Source: an uncultured Bacteroidia bacterium
GTDB taxonomy: Bacteria > Bacteroidota > Bacteroidia > Bacteroidales > UBA932
Assembly (NCBI GenBank): GCA_902774155.1
Contig: CACYHF010000021.1
Span: 1 to 64,000, forward strand
Reading direction: 5' to 3'
DNA length: 64,000 bases
A program made the translations under genes and the position numbers. Below are positions 35,510 through 45,241 of this stretch, piece after piece. How positions within the stretch are numbered: the stretch's first letter is position 1; each line of letters opens with the position of its first letter. A model generated the notes under the pieces. That model was not told the DNA's origin. It worked only from the letters and a program-made list of their open reading frames with translations, and did no database searches.

Positions 35510-37288
35510 TTAAAAGTCATATTTAAACGTTTCGCGCACATCCACGTGGACAGGTTGGGCGTCGGAACCCACATTGGGGTTCATCACCACATCTTCGGTG
35601 GGGAAAGGTACGGTGAACATAGAAGGCTTCACATCGGTGAGTTCATCGGAAGGATTGTAAACGATGACGCTCTTGTCCCAAGGATGGGCGCCGGGGCCGG
35701 CATAATTGCCTTCATCGTCAATTACATAGTCTTTATACACACCGGAAATGCCATCCCAGTGGGAGCGGCGCTGAGCCTTGAGCTCGGCGATACAGCCATT
35801 CACGTCATAGTAGGAACGACGCACATAGTCGTACCAGTTATCGCCCTCCATAGCCAGTTCCAGACGACGCTCTTTCCAGATGTCGTTGATGGTGATGGAA
35901 GTATAGGGCTTGGCGTGGGCACGGGCGCGAACGATATTCACATATTCCAGGGCGGCGTTGGTATTACCGGTAAGGAAGGAAGCCTCGGCGTAGATCAGGT
36001 ACACATCGGCCAGACGCAGGATGTGCGTGGGAAGCTGATAGGTCATACGACCGGCGCTCACGCCCAGGGCCGACTGGTGGTCCGAACCGCAACCGAACAG
36101 ATGCTTCACATAATTACCGCCGCTCTGGCAGCACCACTGCTTGTTGGAACCGTTCTTTTCCAGGCCGGTGGGATAATAGGTGTCGTCGAAGAAGAAGCGG
36201 TAGAAGTCGAAACCGCCCTTGTCCACCCAGAAATACGGGAGATAGTCGCCGAACATCAGGATGGTGGCAGCGCGACGGTCGTCCGTCTCCACGCGGTAAA
36301 TGGGCTCTTCATCGGCCGATACGCCGAACAGGTCCATCAGGTCCACGCTGGGGCCTTTCCAGTCACCCCAGATGTCGCCGAATTCGCTGAAACCGGTCAG
36401 ACCTACGTCGCTCTGGATGGAGTTCTGGGCTGTCCAGTTGCCGGAAGTGGAGGTCCACTGCCAGGAGAACAGATTTTCGCCGGTCTGCTGGAACACGGTA
36501 GGGCTCAGACGGAAGATGTCGGAGTACTTGGGAGTGAGGGTGCGGCCGGAGTTGTCGATCACGTCCTTGGCATACTTGGCGGCGGCGGCCAGATCCCCGC
36601 TGTTCAGGGAACCGGAGACACCGGCCTTGGCCAGATAAACCTTGGCCAGAAGACCTTCGGCGGCATAGTAATCAATACGGTTGTACTTGCCGATATTCGG
36701 GTCCTTGGGGAGAAGTTCCATCGCCTTTTCAAGGGTCATGATGACGTACTCGTAGACATCGGCCTTCTCCACCTTATACTGTTCGTTGTAGGTGGCTTCC
36801 TTAATCACCTCGGTGTTGTTGTGGATGATGGGGACGTCACCGAAGGTGCGCACCAGCATGAAGTAGGCCATGGCCTTCCAGGCCAGGGCTTCGCCGATGG
36901 CCTTGTTCTTGACGGCTTGGGAGGCAGTGCCCGTGGAGTTGAGGATGTTGTTGATGACGGTGTTGCACTGGGCGTTCACGGCCCAGAGAGAGTAGGACAT
37001 GTTCTTAAGGTCCGCATCCGTACCGTTCACCGTAAGGGTGGAATAAGCGTTGTTGCCCTGATACACGTTGCCGCACATGGTTTCGGAGCCATAGATGTAG
37101 AAACGGATGATATCGTACCACGGGGAGTTGTACAGGTAGTTCACGGACTGCTCTACCTGCTGGTCGTTCTGGTAGTAGTTCGCGGTGGTGTAGCTGTCCT
37201 CGGCCGGACGGTCCAGGAACTTCGCGCAGGAAGCACTTACAAGAACGACGGCAACTGCTGTGAGAATATATTTCAAAGTATTTTTCAT
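35510..37288 (-). CDS. SusD/RagB family outer-membrane nutrient-binding lipoprotein
   Basis: A 592-residue SusD-like lipoprotein. MKNTLKYILTAVAVVLVSASC supplies the signal and acylated cysteine; AKFLDRPAEDSYTTANYYQN follows as usual for the family. Tetratricopeptide-like helices include AYFMLVRTFGDVPII and DVYEYVIMTLEKAMELLP, and the C-terminus has WKERRLELAMEGDNWYD. It caps the SusC pore and binds oligosaccharide. ATG 37288 is preferred over ATG 37303 because it begins the signal peptide. Confidence 0.95.
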   Translation of the reverse strand: MKNTLKYILTAVAVVLVSASCAKFLDRPAEDSYTTANYYQNDQQVEQSVNYLYNSPWYDIIRFYIYGSETMCGNVYQGNNAYSTLTVNGTDADLKNMSYSLWAVNAQCNTVINNILNSTGTASQAVKNKAIGEALAWKAMAYFMLVRTFGDVPIIHNNTEVIKEATYNEQYKVEKADVYEYVIMTLEKAMELLPKDPNIGKYNRIDYYAAEGLLAKVYLAKAGVSGSLNSGDLAAAAKYAKDVIDNSGRTLTPKYSDIFRLSPTVFQQTGENLFSWQWTSTSGNWTAQNSIQSDVGLTGFSEFGDIWGDWKGPSVDLMDLFGVSADEEPIYRVETDDRRAATILMFGDYLPYFWVDKGGFDFYRFFFDDTYYPTGLEKNGSNKQWCCQSGGNYVKHLFGCGSDHQSALGVSAGRMTYQLPTHILRLADVYLIYAEASFLTGNTNAALEYVNIVRARAHAKPYTSITINDIWKERRLELAMEGDNWYDYVRRSYYDVNGCIAELKAQRRSHWDGISGVYKDYVIDDEGNYAGPGAHPWDKSVIVYNPSDELTDVKPSMFTVPFPTEDVVMNPNVGSDAQPVHVDVRETFKYDF

Positions 37289-37304
37289 TTTGCTGTCCTC
37301 CATT

Positions 37305-40300
37305 TTAGAAAGTGATGTTTACGCCGAAGGAACAGGTCATCGGGGAAGGATAACGGCCGTTATCCACGCCGAAGGTGAGACCGGAAGAATCCTGCGTGGA
37401 AGCACCCACTTCAGGATCGTAGCCCGTATACTTGGTGAAAGTATAGAGGTTCTGGATGTTGCAGTACACGCGGATGTTGTCGATCTTGGCCCGGGTGAGC
37501 AGGCTCTTCGGGAAGTTGTAACCCAAAGTGATGTTCTTGATGCGCAGATAGGAACCATCTTCCACGTAACGGTCACTCAGGCGGTCGTTGTCGTTGGGGT
37601 CGGCGATGGTGGGACGCGGGGTCTTGGTGTCCGGGTTGGCAACGCGGACATTGGTGACATCCCACAGCCAGCTTTCGCCGGCAGGATACTGCTTGTTGGG
37701 ATCGATGGCTTCCAGACGGGCACGGTCCTGGATGCTCACGTGCTGGTTGGTCCAGACGCTGTTCATGTGAACCAGACCGTTGTAGCCCTGACCCATCATG
37801 TTGTAGTTGAGCACTTTGTTACCTACGGAACCATTGAGGAAGATGCTCAGGTCCACGTTCTTGTAACGGAAGGTGTTGGTCCAGCCGAAGGTGAACAGCG
37901 GAAGCGGGGAACCGATGTTGGTACGGTCCAGCTCGTTGATCTTGCCGTCCTTGTTCACATCCTCGAACTTGAGGTCGCCGGGCCAGACGGTGGTATTGCG
38001 ATTGAACACGCCGTCCTCGGGGAATTTTTCGGCCTTCGGGGAATTCATGATGTCGTCGAAGTCCTTGTACACGCCCACAACCTTATAACCATAGAAATTA
38101 TAGAGGGATTGGCCGATCTCGGTAACGGACACGATATCGTTCCACTGACCGTAACCTACCAGCTGGGCATTGGCACTGCCGTCCAGCGCGATGAGCTTGT
38201 TCTGGTTGAAGGAAATCTGGAAGTTGCTGTCCCAGTTGAAGTCCTTGACGTCGACGGGGTGCGTGTCCAGGGTGATTTCAATACCGCGGTTGCGGATGGT
38301 ACCGTAGTTACCCTTAGGAGCGGCCAGGGCGGAAGAACCGTTACCCTGGGTACCCATATAGGAAGGAAGGGTCATGGACATGAGCATATCGGAGGACAGC
38401 TTCTGGTACAGGTCCACGGTGAGGTTCAGGCGGTTCTGGAAGAAGTTCAAATCCAAACCGATGTTGATTTGCTCCTGCTTCTCCCAGTGGATACCGGTGT
38501 TGGAGATGTTGGCGGGACGCTGGCTGTCGCCCAGGGCCGACGGCATCTTGCTCATACCGGATTCCCAGGCGCCGGAGCCGATGTTGGCGTTACCGGTCTG
38601 ACCCCAGCCCAGACGGATCTTACCGTCGGTGAGGACGTTCTTCCAGGAAGAAGGATAGAACTTTTCGTTGGTGAAACGCCAGCTGCCTGCTACGGAATGG
38701 AAACCTGCCCAACGGTTATCGGGACCGAAGTTGGAGGAACCATCGTAACGGAAGGTATAGGTGAGCAGGTAACGGTTGTCGTAGTTATAGGTCTCACGGG
38801 TGAAGAACGAAGCCATGGCGCTGCTGCCGAAGCCGCCGCCCACATTGGGCGTGCCGGTGGCCAGGCGGATGTTATGGATTTCGTCGGAGGGAAGATCCGT
38901 GTTGTTGGCGCTCAGATAGCTCCAGCGGGATTCCCAGGCTTCCTGACCCACCATGGCGGTAATGCTGTGCTTACCGAAAGTATTGGAGTAGGTAAGGTAG
39001 TTCTTGACAGACCAGTAAGTGCTGGAATTGCGCTGCTGGCTCACGGAGTTGGAGCCCTGTTGGAAAGTGCCCAGTGTAATCTTGGGCTTATAGGTATCGG
39101 CCTGCGAAGCGCTGATGTCGAAACCGAACTCACTGCGGAACACAAAGTGCTTGATGGGAGTGAGTTCTGCGAAGAGATTACCGGTGAGTTTCTGGCGCTT
39201 CAGGAGGTTCTCATTATACATGGCCATGGCCACCGGGTTGCGGGTGGTATAACCTTCACGGACCACGGTGGAGTAGTTGCCGTCGATGTCATACACGGGG
39301 ATGTCCGGCAGGGAGGACAGGGAGTAGAAGATCACACCTTCCTGACCATCGGCCAGTTTCAGGTTGTCGTGGGTGAGCGCATAAGTGGCATTCACACCCA
39401 GTTTGAGCCACTCCTTGAGTTGGGCGTCCAGGTTGGTACGGACGCTCAGACGGTCGAAGTTGGAACCGATGATGGTACCTTCCTGGTTCATATAGGAACC
39501 GGAAACATAGTACTGGATCTTCTCGGAACCACCGGTGGCGCTTATCTGGTGCTGGTGCTGGATGGCGGTGCGGAACACCTCGTCCTGCCAGTTGGTACCC
39601 TTGCCCAGGATGGAAGGATCGGCATAGAGGGGGTTGGCCTCCACCTCGCCCAGGCTGACCATATCGTTGTAGTACTCTGCGAACTGGCGCAGATTCATCA
39701 TCTGGATGCGGCTGGTCTGGCGGGAAAGGGCGAACATGCCGTCATAGGAGAACTTGGCGTCGCCGGCCTTACCGTGCTTGGTGGTGATGAGCACCACACC
39801 GTTAGCACCCTGTGCACCGTAGATGGCGGTGGCCGATGCATCCTTCAGGATTTCCATGCTCACGATATCGGCCGGGTTGATGGTGGACAGCGGGGAGATG
39901 GTGGACACCTTACCGTTACCCAGGGCGTCGCCCAGACCGAAGTCGGCGCCGGAATTACCGCCACCCTGGACGATGACACCGTCGATGACGTACAGGGGTT
40001 CGGCGTTGGCGTTCACCGTAGCCTGACCACGCACGCGGATGGAGGAGCTGGAGCCCGGCGCACCGGAAGTCTGCACAGCGCTCACACCAGCGGCACGTCC
40101 CTGCAGGGACTGGTCCAGGTTGGTGATGATGGAACCTTTCAGGTCTTCCTCCTTCATGGAGACGGAGGCGCCGGAGAGGTCGCTTCGTTTCATGACACCG
40201 TAACCCACGACGACTACCTCGTCCAGGAATTGGGTGTCTTCCTTCAGGAGCACGTTGATGACAGACTGGCTGCCCACCACGATTTCCTGCGTTGCATAGC

Positions 40301-40517
40301 CGATGGAAGAGAACACGAGCGTAGCGCCGGGCTTCACCGTGATCTCGTAGTTTCCATCAAGGTCTGTGATGACACCGTTGGAGGTGCCCTTCTCCACGAC
40401 AGACACGCCGATTGCCGGTCCCAGGTCGTCCGAGACTGTACCCTTCACCTTATTCTGCGCGAACAAGGCGGTGGTGGCGAGGAGTGCCAGCATGAAGGTC
40501 ACAAATTTTTGTTTCAT
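37305..40517 (-). CDS. SusC/RagA TonB-linked outer-membrane transporter
   Basis: A 1070-residue SusC-family TonB-dependent transporter. A signal peptide (MKQKFVTFMLALLATTALFAQ) is followed by a carboxypeptidase-D-like domain (about 22-100), the TonB box-plug region with EVVVVGYGVMKRSDLSGA and the signature LYVIDGVIV, then ADIVSMEILKDASATAIYGAQGANGVVLI and a 22-strand barrel. No N-terminal secretin/TonB signalling domain is present, so it is not an anti-sigma-coupled type. It imports oligosaccharides with the adjacent SusD. Confidence 0.96.
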   Translation of the reverse strand: MKQKFVTFMLALLATTALFAQNKVKGTVSDDLGPAIGVSVVEKGTSNGVITDLDGNYEITVKPGATLVFSSIGYATQEIVVGSQSVINVLLKEDTQFLDEVVVVGYGVMKRSDLSGASVSMKEEDLKGSIITNLDQSLQGRAAGVSAVQTSGAPGSSSSIRVRGQATVNANAEPLYVIDGVIVQGGGNSGADFGLGDALGNGKVSTISPLSTINPADIVSMEILKDASATAIYGAQGANGVVLITTKHGKAGDAKFSYDGMFALSRQTSRIQMMNLRQFAEYYNDMVSLGEVEANPLYADPSILGKGTNWQDEVFRTAIQHQHQISATGGSEKIQYYVSGSYMNQEGTIIGSNFDRLSVRTNLDAQLKEWLKLGVNATYALTHDNLKLADGQEGVIFYSLSSLPDIPVYDIDGNYSTVVREGYTTRNPVAMAMYNENLLKRQKLTGNLFAELTPIKHFVFRSEFGFDISASQADTYKPKITLGTFQQGSNSVSQQRNSSTYWSVKNYLTYSNTFGKHSITAMVGQEAWESRWSYLSANNTDLPSDEIHNIRLATGTPNVGGGFGSSAMASFFTRETYNYDNRYLLTYTFRYDGSSNFGPDNRWAGFHSVAGSWRFTNEKFYPSSWKNVLTDGKIRLGWGQTGNANIGSGAWESGMSKMPSALGDSQRPANISNTGIHWEKQEQINIGLDLNFFQNRLNLTVDLYQKLSSDMLMSMTLPSYMGTQGNGSSALAAPKGNYGTIRNRGIEITLDTHPVDVKDFNWDSNFQISFNQNKLIALDGSANAQLVGYGQWNDIVSVTEIGQSLYNFYGYKVVGVYKDFDDIMNSPKAEKFPEDGVFNRNTTVWPGDLKFEDVNKDGKINELDRTNIGSPLPLFTFGWTNTFRYKNVDLSIFLNGSVGNKVLNYNMMGQGYNGLVHMNSVWTNQHVSIQDRARLEAIDPNKQYPAGESWLWDVTNVRVANPDTKTPRPTIADPNDNDRLSDRYVEDGSYLRIKNITLGYNFPKSLLTRAKIDNIRVYCNIQNLYTFTKYTGYDPEVGASTQDSSGLTFGVDNGRYPSPMTCSFGVNITF

Positions 40518-40541
40518 GCTACTTGGTTTTGGTTAATAATA

Positions 40542-41810
40542 TTATTGGTATAGATTATCAATTGCTTCCTTGATAATTTCAATAGTGGTGTCCGTGCAGT
40601 AAACTCCGTTAAGGCCCTGGGCCTCCTGGGCCGGGTCTCCGGTATAGGGGTCTCCGCTTTCCCATTGCTCGTGCAGGGGCTGCGCAAAGCCGCTCCAGCC
40701 CCAAAAGTTCACCCCTTGGAGGGTTTTGCCCACCTGGGAGAACAGGTAGCGGTAATAGCCGTCGCGGCCCTGGGTTCTGGCTTCCTGGCTGGGAGAAAAA
40801 CCGTCGCGGGGGTAGCCGAACTCTTCGCACACGATGGGCTGTCCCAGCTTTTGGGCCAGGGCCGTGTGCAGGCCGATATAAGCTTCCGTCTTGGCGATGG
40901 CCTGCGGGAGGTCTTCCACCAGGCTTTCCGGCCGGGCCCAGCTCCAGTTATAGGGCCAGATGTGAATGGTCATATAGTCGATGCCGGGGATGGAGCAGAC
41001 ACGCTCCAGGAGGGCGGGATCGTTCTCACAGCCCCACTCCCCTTCACTGCCGGTGGAAAGCAGGTGGTTGGGATCCAGTTCCTTGATGATGCGGGCGGCT
41101 TCGGTGAGCCAGCCGATGAAACCGTCCTGGATTTCCTTCTCTGAGGAGAAACAACGGGGTTCGTTGCCGATTTGCCAGGCGAAGATGGCCGGGTCTTCCT
41201 TATAAGGCTTGCCGGTAAGGCTGTTGGTACGGCCCACGATGGTGCGCACGTGATTATAGAACAGTTCCTGAGCCTCCTTGCAGGTTTGGAACTTGCGCAT
41301 CTGCTGCATGAAAGGCCAGTAGCCGGCCTCCAGCGGAATCAATGCCTTTTCTCCGGTAGCCCACTCCAGGTACTGACCGTAACCGCCGCTCCATTCCCAG
41401 GAGTTGTTCATATACAGCACCGCCTGCATATTCCGTTTGCCCAGTTCCACCAGGAAACGATCCAGACCCACCAACAGGGTGTCATTGTATACGCCCGGGG
41501 CTTTCTGGAGCGTGGGTTTCACGCGGGAGAAGACGCCATCCGGGCCATCGGCCCCCACCAATACGCGGAGGTTGTCGATGCCCAGCGCATGCAGCTGGTC
41601 CAGTTCGCTGACCAGGCGGTCCATATCCCCGCCCTGTCCATCGGAGGCCAGGATGGGTCCGTACCAGAAATTGGTGCCCACATAGCGGTACGGCTTGCCG
41701 TCTTTCACAAACGAACCGTCCTTTACGCTAACAAAGGAAGTTTCTGCTGTACAAGAAATGACGCCCAGGGCAAGACACGCCCCAAGCAAAGTTTTAAGTG
41801 TTGATTTCAT
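40542..41810 (-). CDS. GH5_7-type endo-beta-mannanase lipoprotein
   Basis: A 422-residue enzyme. MKSTLKTLLGACLALGVISC is the lipoprotein signal. VGTNFWYGPILAS near the N-terminus, the acid/base in FAWQIGNEPR (about 216) and the nucleophile in IVCEEFGYPRDG (about 328) match GH5 subfamily 7 mannanases. As first gene of the main operon it heads susC. The ATG at 41810 is chosen for its signal peptide and position after the promoter; a longer frame from 41870 would start upstream of transcription. Confidence 0.92.
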   Translation of the reverse strand: MKSTLKTLLGACLALGVISCTAETSFVSVKDGSFVKDGKPYRYVGTNFWYGPILASDGQGGDMDRLVSELDQLHALGIDNLRVLVGADGPDGVFSRVKPTLQKAPGVYNDTLLVGLDRFLVELGKRNMQAVLYMNNSWEWSGGYGQYLEWATGEKALIPLEAGYWPFMQQMRKFQTCKEAQELFYNHVRTIVGRTNSLTGKPYKEDPAIFAWQIGNEPRCFSSEKEIQDGFIGWLTEAARIIKELDPNHLLSTGSEGEWGCENDPALLERVCSIPGIDYMTIHIWPYNWSWARPESLVEDLPQAIAKTEAYIGLHTALAQKLGQPIVCEEFGYPRDGFSPSQEARTQGRDGYYRYLFSQVGKTLQGVNFWGWSGFAQPLHEQWESGDPYTGDPAQEAQGLNGVYCTDTTIEIIKEAIDNLYQ

Positions 41811-41832
41811 TATGTTGGCCGACATAACTATT

Positions 41833-41849
41833 GTACATTGCAAATGTAC
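41833..41849. promoter_or_regulatory. Palindrome overlapping the main PUL promoter
   Basis: GTACATT-GCA-AATGTAC, a perfect 7-bp inverted repeat with a three-base centre, covering the -7 element of the GH5_7-susCD operon. Candidate operator for the adjacent AraC regulator or another factor. Confidence 0.55.
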
Positions 41850-41871
41850 GGTATTGCCCGGGAGCAACAAA
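41841..41871 (-). promoter_or_regulatory. Main promoter of the hemicellulose PUL operon
   Basis: On the minus strand TTTG (41868-41871), 19 bp, TACATTTG (41841-41848), 30 bp before the GH5_7 ATG. Full consensus match, and the only one seen upstream of the thirteen-gene run. Confidence 0.75.
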
Positions 41872-41936
41872 ATGAAAAATTGACCAAATCTAATACTTTT
41901 TTGACATAGCCCAAAAAGTACCTGATTATCTTACGA

Positions 41937-41956
41937 CTGGGGGCCTAATCCCCCAG
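41937..41956 (-). terminator. GC-rich hairpin downstream of the AraC gene
   Basis: CTGGGGG / CCCCCAG stem with a six-base loop, next to a second hairpin (GGCCTTCGGCC at 41969-41979). It lies just after the AraC stop. The T tract is imperfect, so efficiency is uncertain. Confidence 0.5.
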
Positions 41957-41992
41957 ACCCCCTGGGTCGGCCTTCGGCCTCCGGATCTTCGA

Positions 41993-42871
41993 TTATACGT
42001 ATACACGGTTTTTGGTGAACAGGGCCCGGAAATCCCGGGGTGTATACCCTCTCCGCGCCTTGAAACTGCGATTGAAATTGGAGAGGTTGTTGAAGCCGCA
42101 GGCATAGCAGATTTCACTGATGCTGGTGGTGGTGTCCACCAACATACGGGCGGCGTTGCCCAGCCGGATGTCTATGATGTAGTCCATAAGCGTCCGGGTG
42201 GTATGCTGCTTGAAAAAACGGCTGAAAGCGCTGGGGGCCATCCCCACCAGAGAAGCCAGATCCTCCAGGCGCAGCGGTTCCGCGTAATGAACTGAAATAT
42301 AATCTTTTACCTTTGAAACCCGCCGACTCTCCCGCCGTTCCGCGTGTTGGGCGAAAGCCGATGAGGCCAGGGTGCGGGCGTGGTCGTCCAGAGACAGCTC
42401 GTTCAGGATCTTGAGCATCGTAAGAAACTGCTCGAAACGCTCTTCCAGGGAGGCGATGTCGTTTAGGAAACCATACACCCGCATAATGGCGGGCATAGAA
42501 AAAGTAAGGCCCAGGCTGGCCCGTTCAAACATCCTGCGGATGGAGGCGAACTGATTGCGCGCCAAAAGCTGGTTGTCCAGGAGGTTCGAAGAAAACTGGA
42601 TGGTGATTTCCCGCACGTCCGGTTCGCTGCAGTTGCCCTGCTGCCACGCATGCACCAGCCCCTCCCCTGCAATCAGGGTCAGTTCATACTCGCCGATTTC
42701 CTCGATACTGTCCCCTACAACACGCTGTACGCCCTTTCCGTGCTCAACAAAATTGAGTTCAAAACAGTCGTGACTGTGAATAGGATACAGAAATTCGCTC
42801 TTGTGACGGTCCACAATATAGAAGCAATCCTTATCCGTAATGGGCGGACTTTCCCGGAGCACGTTACTCAT
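41993..42871 (-). CDS. AraC family transcriptional regulator of the PUL
   Basis: A 292-residue regulator. The N-terminal cupin-like sensor has YPIHSHDCFELNFVEHGKG and the C-terminal double helix-turn-helix has LRLEDLASLVGMAPSAFSRFFKQHT and ISEICYACGFNNLSNFNRSFKARRGYTPRDFR. It lies between the main PUL operon and the divergent GH36 gene, so it probably controls both in response to a mannan-derived sugar. There is no hybrid two-component regulator nearby. Confidence 0.9.
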   Translation of the reverse strand: MSNVLRESPPITDKDCFYIVDRHKSEFLYPIHSHDCFELNFVEHGKGVQRVVGDSIEEIGEYELTLIAGEGLVHAWQQGNCSEPDVREITIQFSSNLLDNQLLARNQFASIRRMFERASLGLTFSMPAIMRVYGFLNDIASLEERFEQFLTMLKILNELSLDDHARTLASSAFAQHAERRESRRVSKVKDYISVHYAEPLRLEDLASLVGMAPSAFSRFFKQHTTRTLMDYIIDIRLGNAARMLVDTTTSISEICYACGFNNLSNFNRSFKARRGYTPRDFRALFTKNRVYV

Positions 42872-42890
42872 CTTTCAGTACACTTTTTTG

Positions 42891-42898
42891 CAAAGATA
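42891..42898 (-). promoter_or_regulatory. -7 element for the AraC gene
   Basis: On the minus strand TATCTTTG, 19 bp before the AraC ATG at 42871. The -33 region is poor. Confidence 0.55.
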
Positions 42899-42980
42899 GT
42901 ATTAATAAAAGGAATTTTATAACTATCCCTGCATTTTTGATACTATTTCAACATTATTTCTCTATTTGTCAAAATCTCCG

Positions 42981-42988
42981 TACCTTTG
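42981..42988 (+). promoter_or_regulatory. -7 element for the GH36 gene
   Basis: TACCTTTG, 16 bp before ATG 43005. No well-spaced TTTG is present, which is compatible with a promoter that needs an activator such as the neighbouring AraC protein. Confidence 0.55.
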
Positions 42989-43004
42989 AAAAAACCATCC
43001 GACA

Positions 43005-45239
43005 ATGAAACTTCCTGTCCTCGCAGCCGCCCTTCTGGTGGCACTTCCCCTCACAGCCCAAATCCGGAAAGCCAAAACACAGGTTCCTCCCATCGTTGTT
43101 CCGCCCGCCGTGGAGCGGCAGGTGGTGGCCGTGGAAACGGACAATAGCGCCCTGGTGCTGCTGGTGGAGGAAAACGGCCAGGTGTTTACCGCCCATTACG
43201 GTCCCCGTGTGGAGGCTCCGGAGCAGTTTATAGGCGCCCGCGGGAAAGGAGAAGACTACAACGTCTGCGACGGCCTGGCCTACCCCGCCACCGGCGGCCG
43301 CTTCGTGGGCGAACCCGCCCTGCAGGTAAAATATGCCGACGGCACCCACAATACGGAGCTTTCCTTCACCGGGACCACTACTACGCAGCGGGGAAACTGC
43401 ATTTCCACGGAAGTGCAGCTCCTGGACTATGTGACCCAGTTGCAGGTGAAACTGGTGTACGACGCCTACCCCCGGGAGGACGTCATCGCCCAGCACGTGG
43501 AAATCCTCAACGGCGGGAAAAAGCCCGTGGAATTGCTCAACTATGCATCGGCCGCCCTGTATGTGGATGCCGATGAGTACCTCCTCACCCACTTCTGGGG
43601 TGCCTGGGCGGCCGAAATGCAGTTGGAGCACGAACGGCTGGGCCACGATATGAAGGTGATCGAAAGCCGCCGCGGCGTGCAGGCCACCCAGGGGAACAAT
43701 CCGTCCTTCCTCCTGAGTCTTAATACCAGTGATTTCAGTGAAACCAGCGGCGAAGTCATCGCCGGAGCCTTGGCCTGGAGCGGCAATTTCCGCCTAAGTT
43801 TCGACCGCGACAGCGGTGGACGGCTCAGTATCCTGGGTGGCATCAGCCCCTTTGCCAGCGCCTATCCGCTGGGAGCGGGCGAACGTTTCATCACGCCGGA
43901 AATGATCTTTACCTGGTCGGCCAACGGCGCCGGCGGAGCCTCCCGTAACCTGCATCGCTGGGCCCGCCAATACAGCGTGTACGACGGCGGAAACGTAAAT
44001 CCCACCCTCCTGAACAGCTGGGAAGGTGCCTACTTCAACTTCACCACCGAAACGCTCCTGCGTATGATGGACGACGCCGCCGGCATGGGCCTGGAGATGT
44101 TCGTGTTGGACGATGGCTGGTTCGGCAACAAGTTCCCGCGCAACGGGGACAAGGCCGGCCTGGGAGACTGGGAAGTGAATAGCGCCAAACTGCCGGAAGG
44201 CATTGAATACCTGGCCTCTTATGCCCATTCCAAGGGGCTGAAATTCGGGATCTGGATAGAACCGGAGATGGTGAATCCCCAGTCGGAACTCGCGCACGCC
44301 CATATGGACTGGGTGGTCCAGAGCCCCGGACGGGAAGTGTATCAGGGCCGGAACCAGTGGGTGCTGGACCTCTCGAACCCCGCCGTGCAGGACTTTGTCT
44401 TCGGCATTTTCGACCGTACCATGCAGCTGGCCCCGGGCATTGACTACATCAAATGGGACTGCAACCGCGTGATCCAGAGTTTCGGCAGCCCGTATCTGGG
44501 CACGGAACAGGACCGCTTCTTCGTGGAGTACTGCCAGGGCCTCTACAGCGTAATGCAGCGCATCCGGGATAAGTATCCCCGCGTGATGATCCAGTGCTGT
44601 TCTTCCGGCGGCGGGCGGGTGGACTACGGCGCCCTGCGCTACTGCAACGAGATCTGGACCAGCGACAATACCGACGCCCTCTCCCGCGCGTCCATCCAAT
44701 ACGCCACCAGCCTCATCTACCCCGCCTGCGTGATGGCTTCGCACGTATCGGCCGTCCCCAACCACCAGACGGGCAATGTCACGCCGCTCAAATTCCGCTT
44801 CGATATGGCCTGTTCCGGCCGCCTGGGTATGGAGTTGCAGCCCCGCACCCTTTCGGCCGATGAAAAGGCCCTGGCCCAACGCTGCATCGGCTCGTACAAG
44901 GCCTACCGGGACCTGGTGTTCAGCGGAGACCTGTATCGGCTGGCCTCCCCCTGCGACGGTAGCTATTACGGACTTATGTACGTATCTCCGGACCGCTCCC
45001 GCGCCGTGGTCTTTACCTATTGTCTTCAGTATGAATCCCGTAACGTAGGCGGCAAGGTTTTCCGCCTGCAGGGTCTGGACCCCGCCCGTACCTATCAGGT
45101 GGTAGAGCAGAACGTAGACCGTTCCTGCTGGTGGGGCAACGGACAGACCTTCACCGGCGACTTCCTCATGGGCGGCGGCTTCAATCCCCGCCTCCCCCAG
45201 CTGTACTCCTCGGCCGTCTTTGTCCTCGAAGCCCAGTAG
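43005..45239 (+). CDS. GH36 alpha-galactosidase
   Basis: A 744-residue secreted enzyme with signal peptide MKLPVLAAALLVALPLTAQ. The GH36 N-terminal sandwich is followed by a barrel with FVLDDGWFGNKFPRNGDKAG, nucleophile aspartate in YIKWDCNR (about 485), and acid/base aspartate in WTSDNTDA (about 557). It removes alpha-1,6-galactose from galactomannan or its oligomers. It is transcribed divergently from the AraC regulator and ends two bases from the convergent DUF4783 gene. Confidence 0.94.
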   Translation: MKLPVLAAALLVALPLTAQIRKAKTQVPPIVVPPAVERQVVAVETDNSALVLLVEENGQVFTAHYGPRVEAPEQFIGARGKGEDYNVCDGLAYPATGGRFVGEPALQVKYADGTHNTELSFTGTTTTQRGNCISTEVQLLDYVTQLQVKLVYDAYPREDVIAQHVEILNGGKKPVELLNYASAALYVDADEYLLTHFWGAWAAEMQLEHERLGHDMKVIESRRGVQATQGNNPSFLLSLNTSDFSETSGEVIAGALAWSGNFRLSFDRDSGGRLSILGGISPFASAYPLGAGERFITPEMIFTWSANGAGGASRNLHRWARQYSVYDGGNVNPTLLNSWEGAYFNFTTETLLRMMDDAAGMGLEMFVLDDGWFGNKFPRNGDKAGLGDWEVNSAKLPEGIEYLASYAHSKGLKFGIWIEPEMVNPQSELAHAHMDWVVQSPGREVYQGRNQWVLDLSNPAVQDFVFGIFDRTMQLAPGIDYIKWDCNRVIQSFGSPYLGTEQDRFFVEYCQGLYSVMQRIRDKYPRVMIQCCSSGGGRVDYGALRYCNEIWTSDNTDALSRASIQYATSLIYPACVMASHVSAVPNHQTGNVTPLKFRFDMACSGRLGMELQPRTLSADEKALAQRCIGSYKAYRDLVFSGDLYRLASPCDGSYYGLMYVSPDRSRAVVFTYCLQYESRNVGGKVFRLQGLDPARTYQVVEQNVDRSCWWGNGQTFTGDFLMGGGFNPRLPQLYSSAVFVLEAQ

Positions 45240-45241
45240 TA

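Noticed and set aside
37260-40553. Long open frame opposite susC (about 1100 codons)
   Set aside because: It mirrors susC codon structure in a GC-rich gene, has low-complexity Val/Gly/His-rich translation and no family resemblance.
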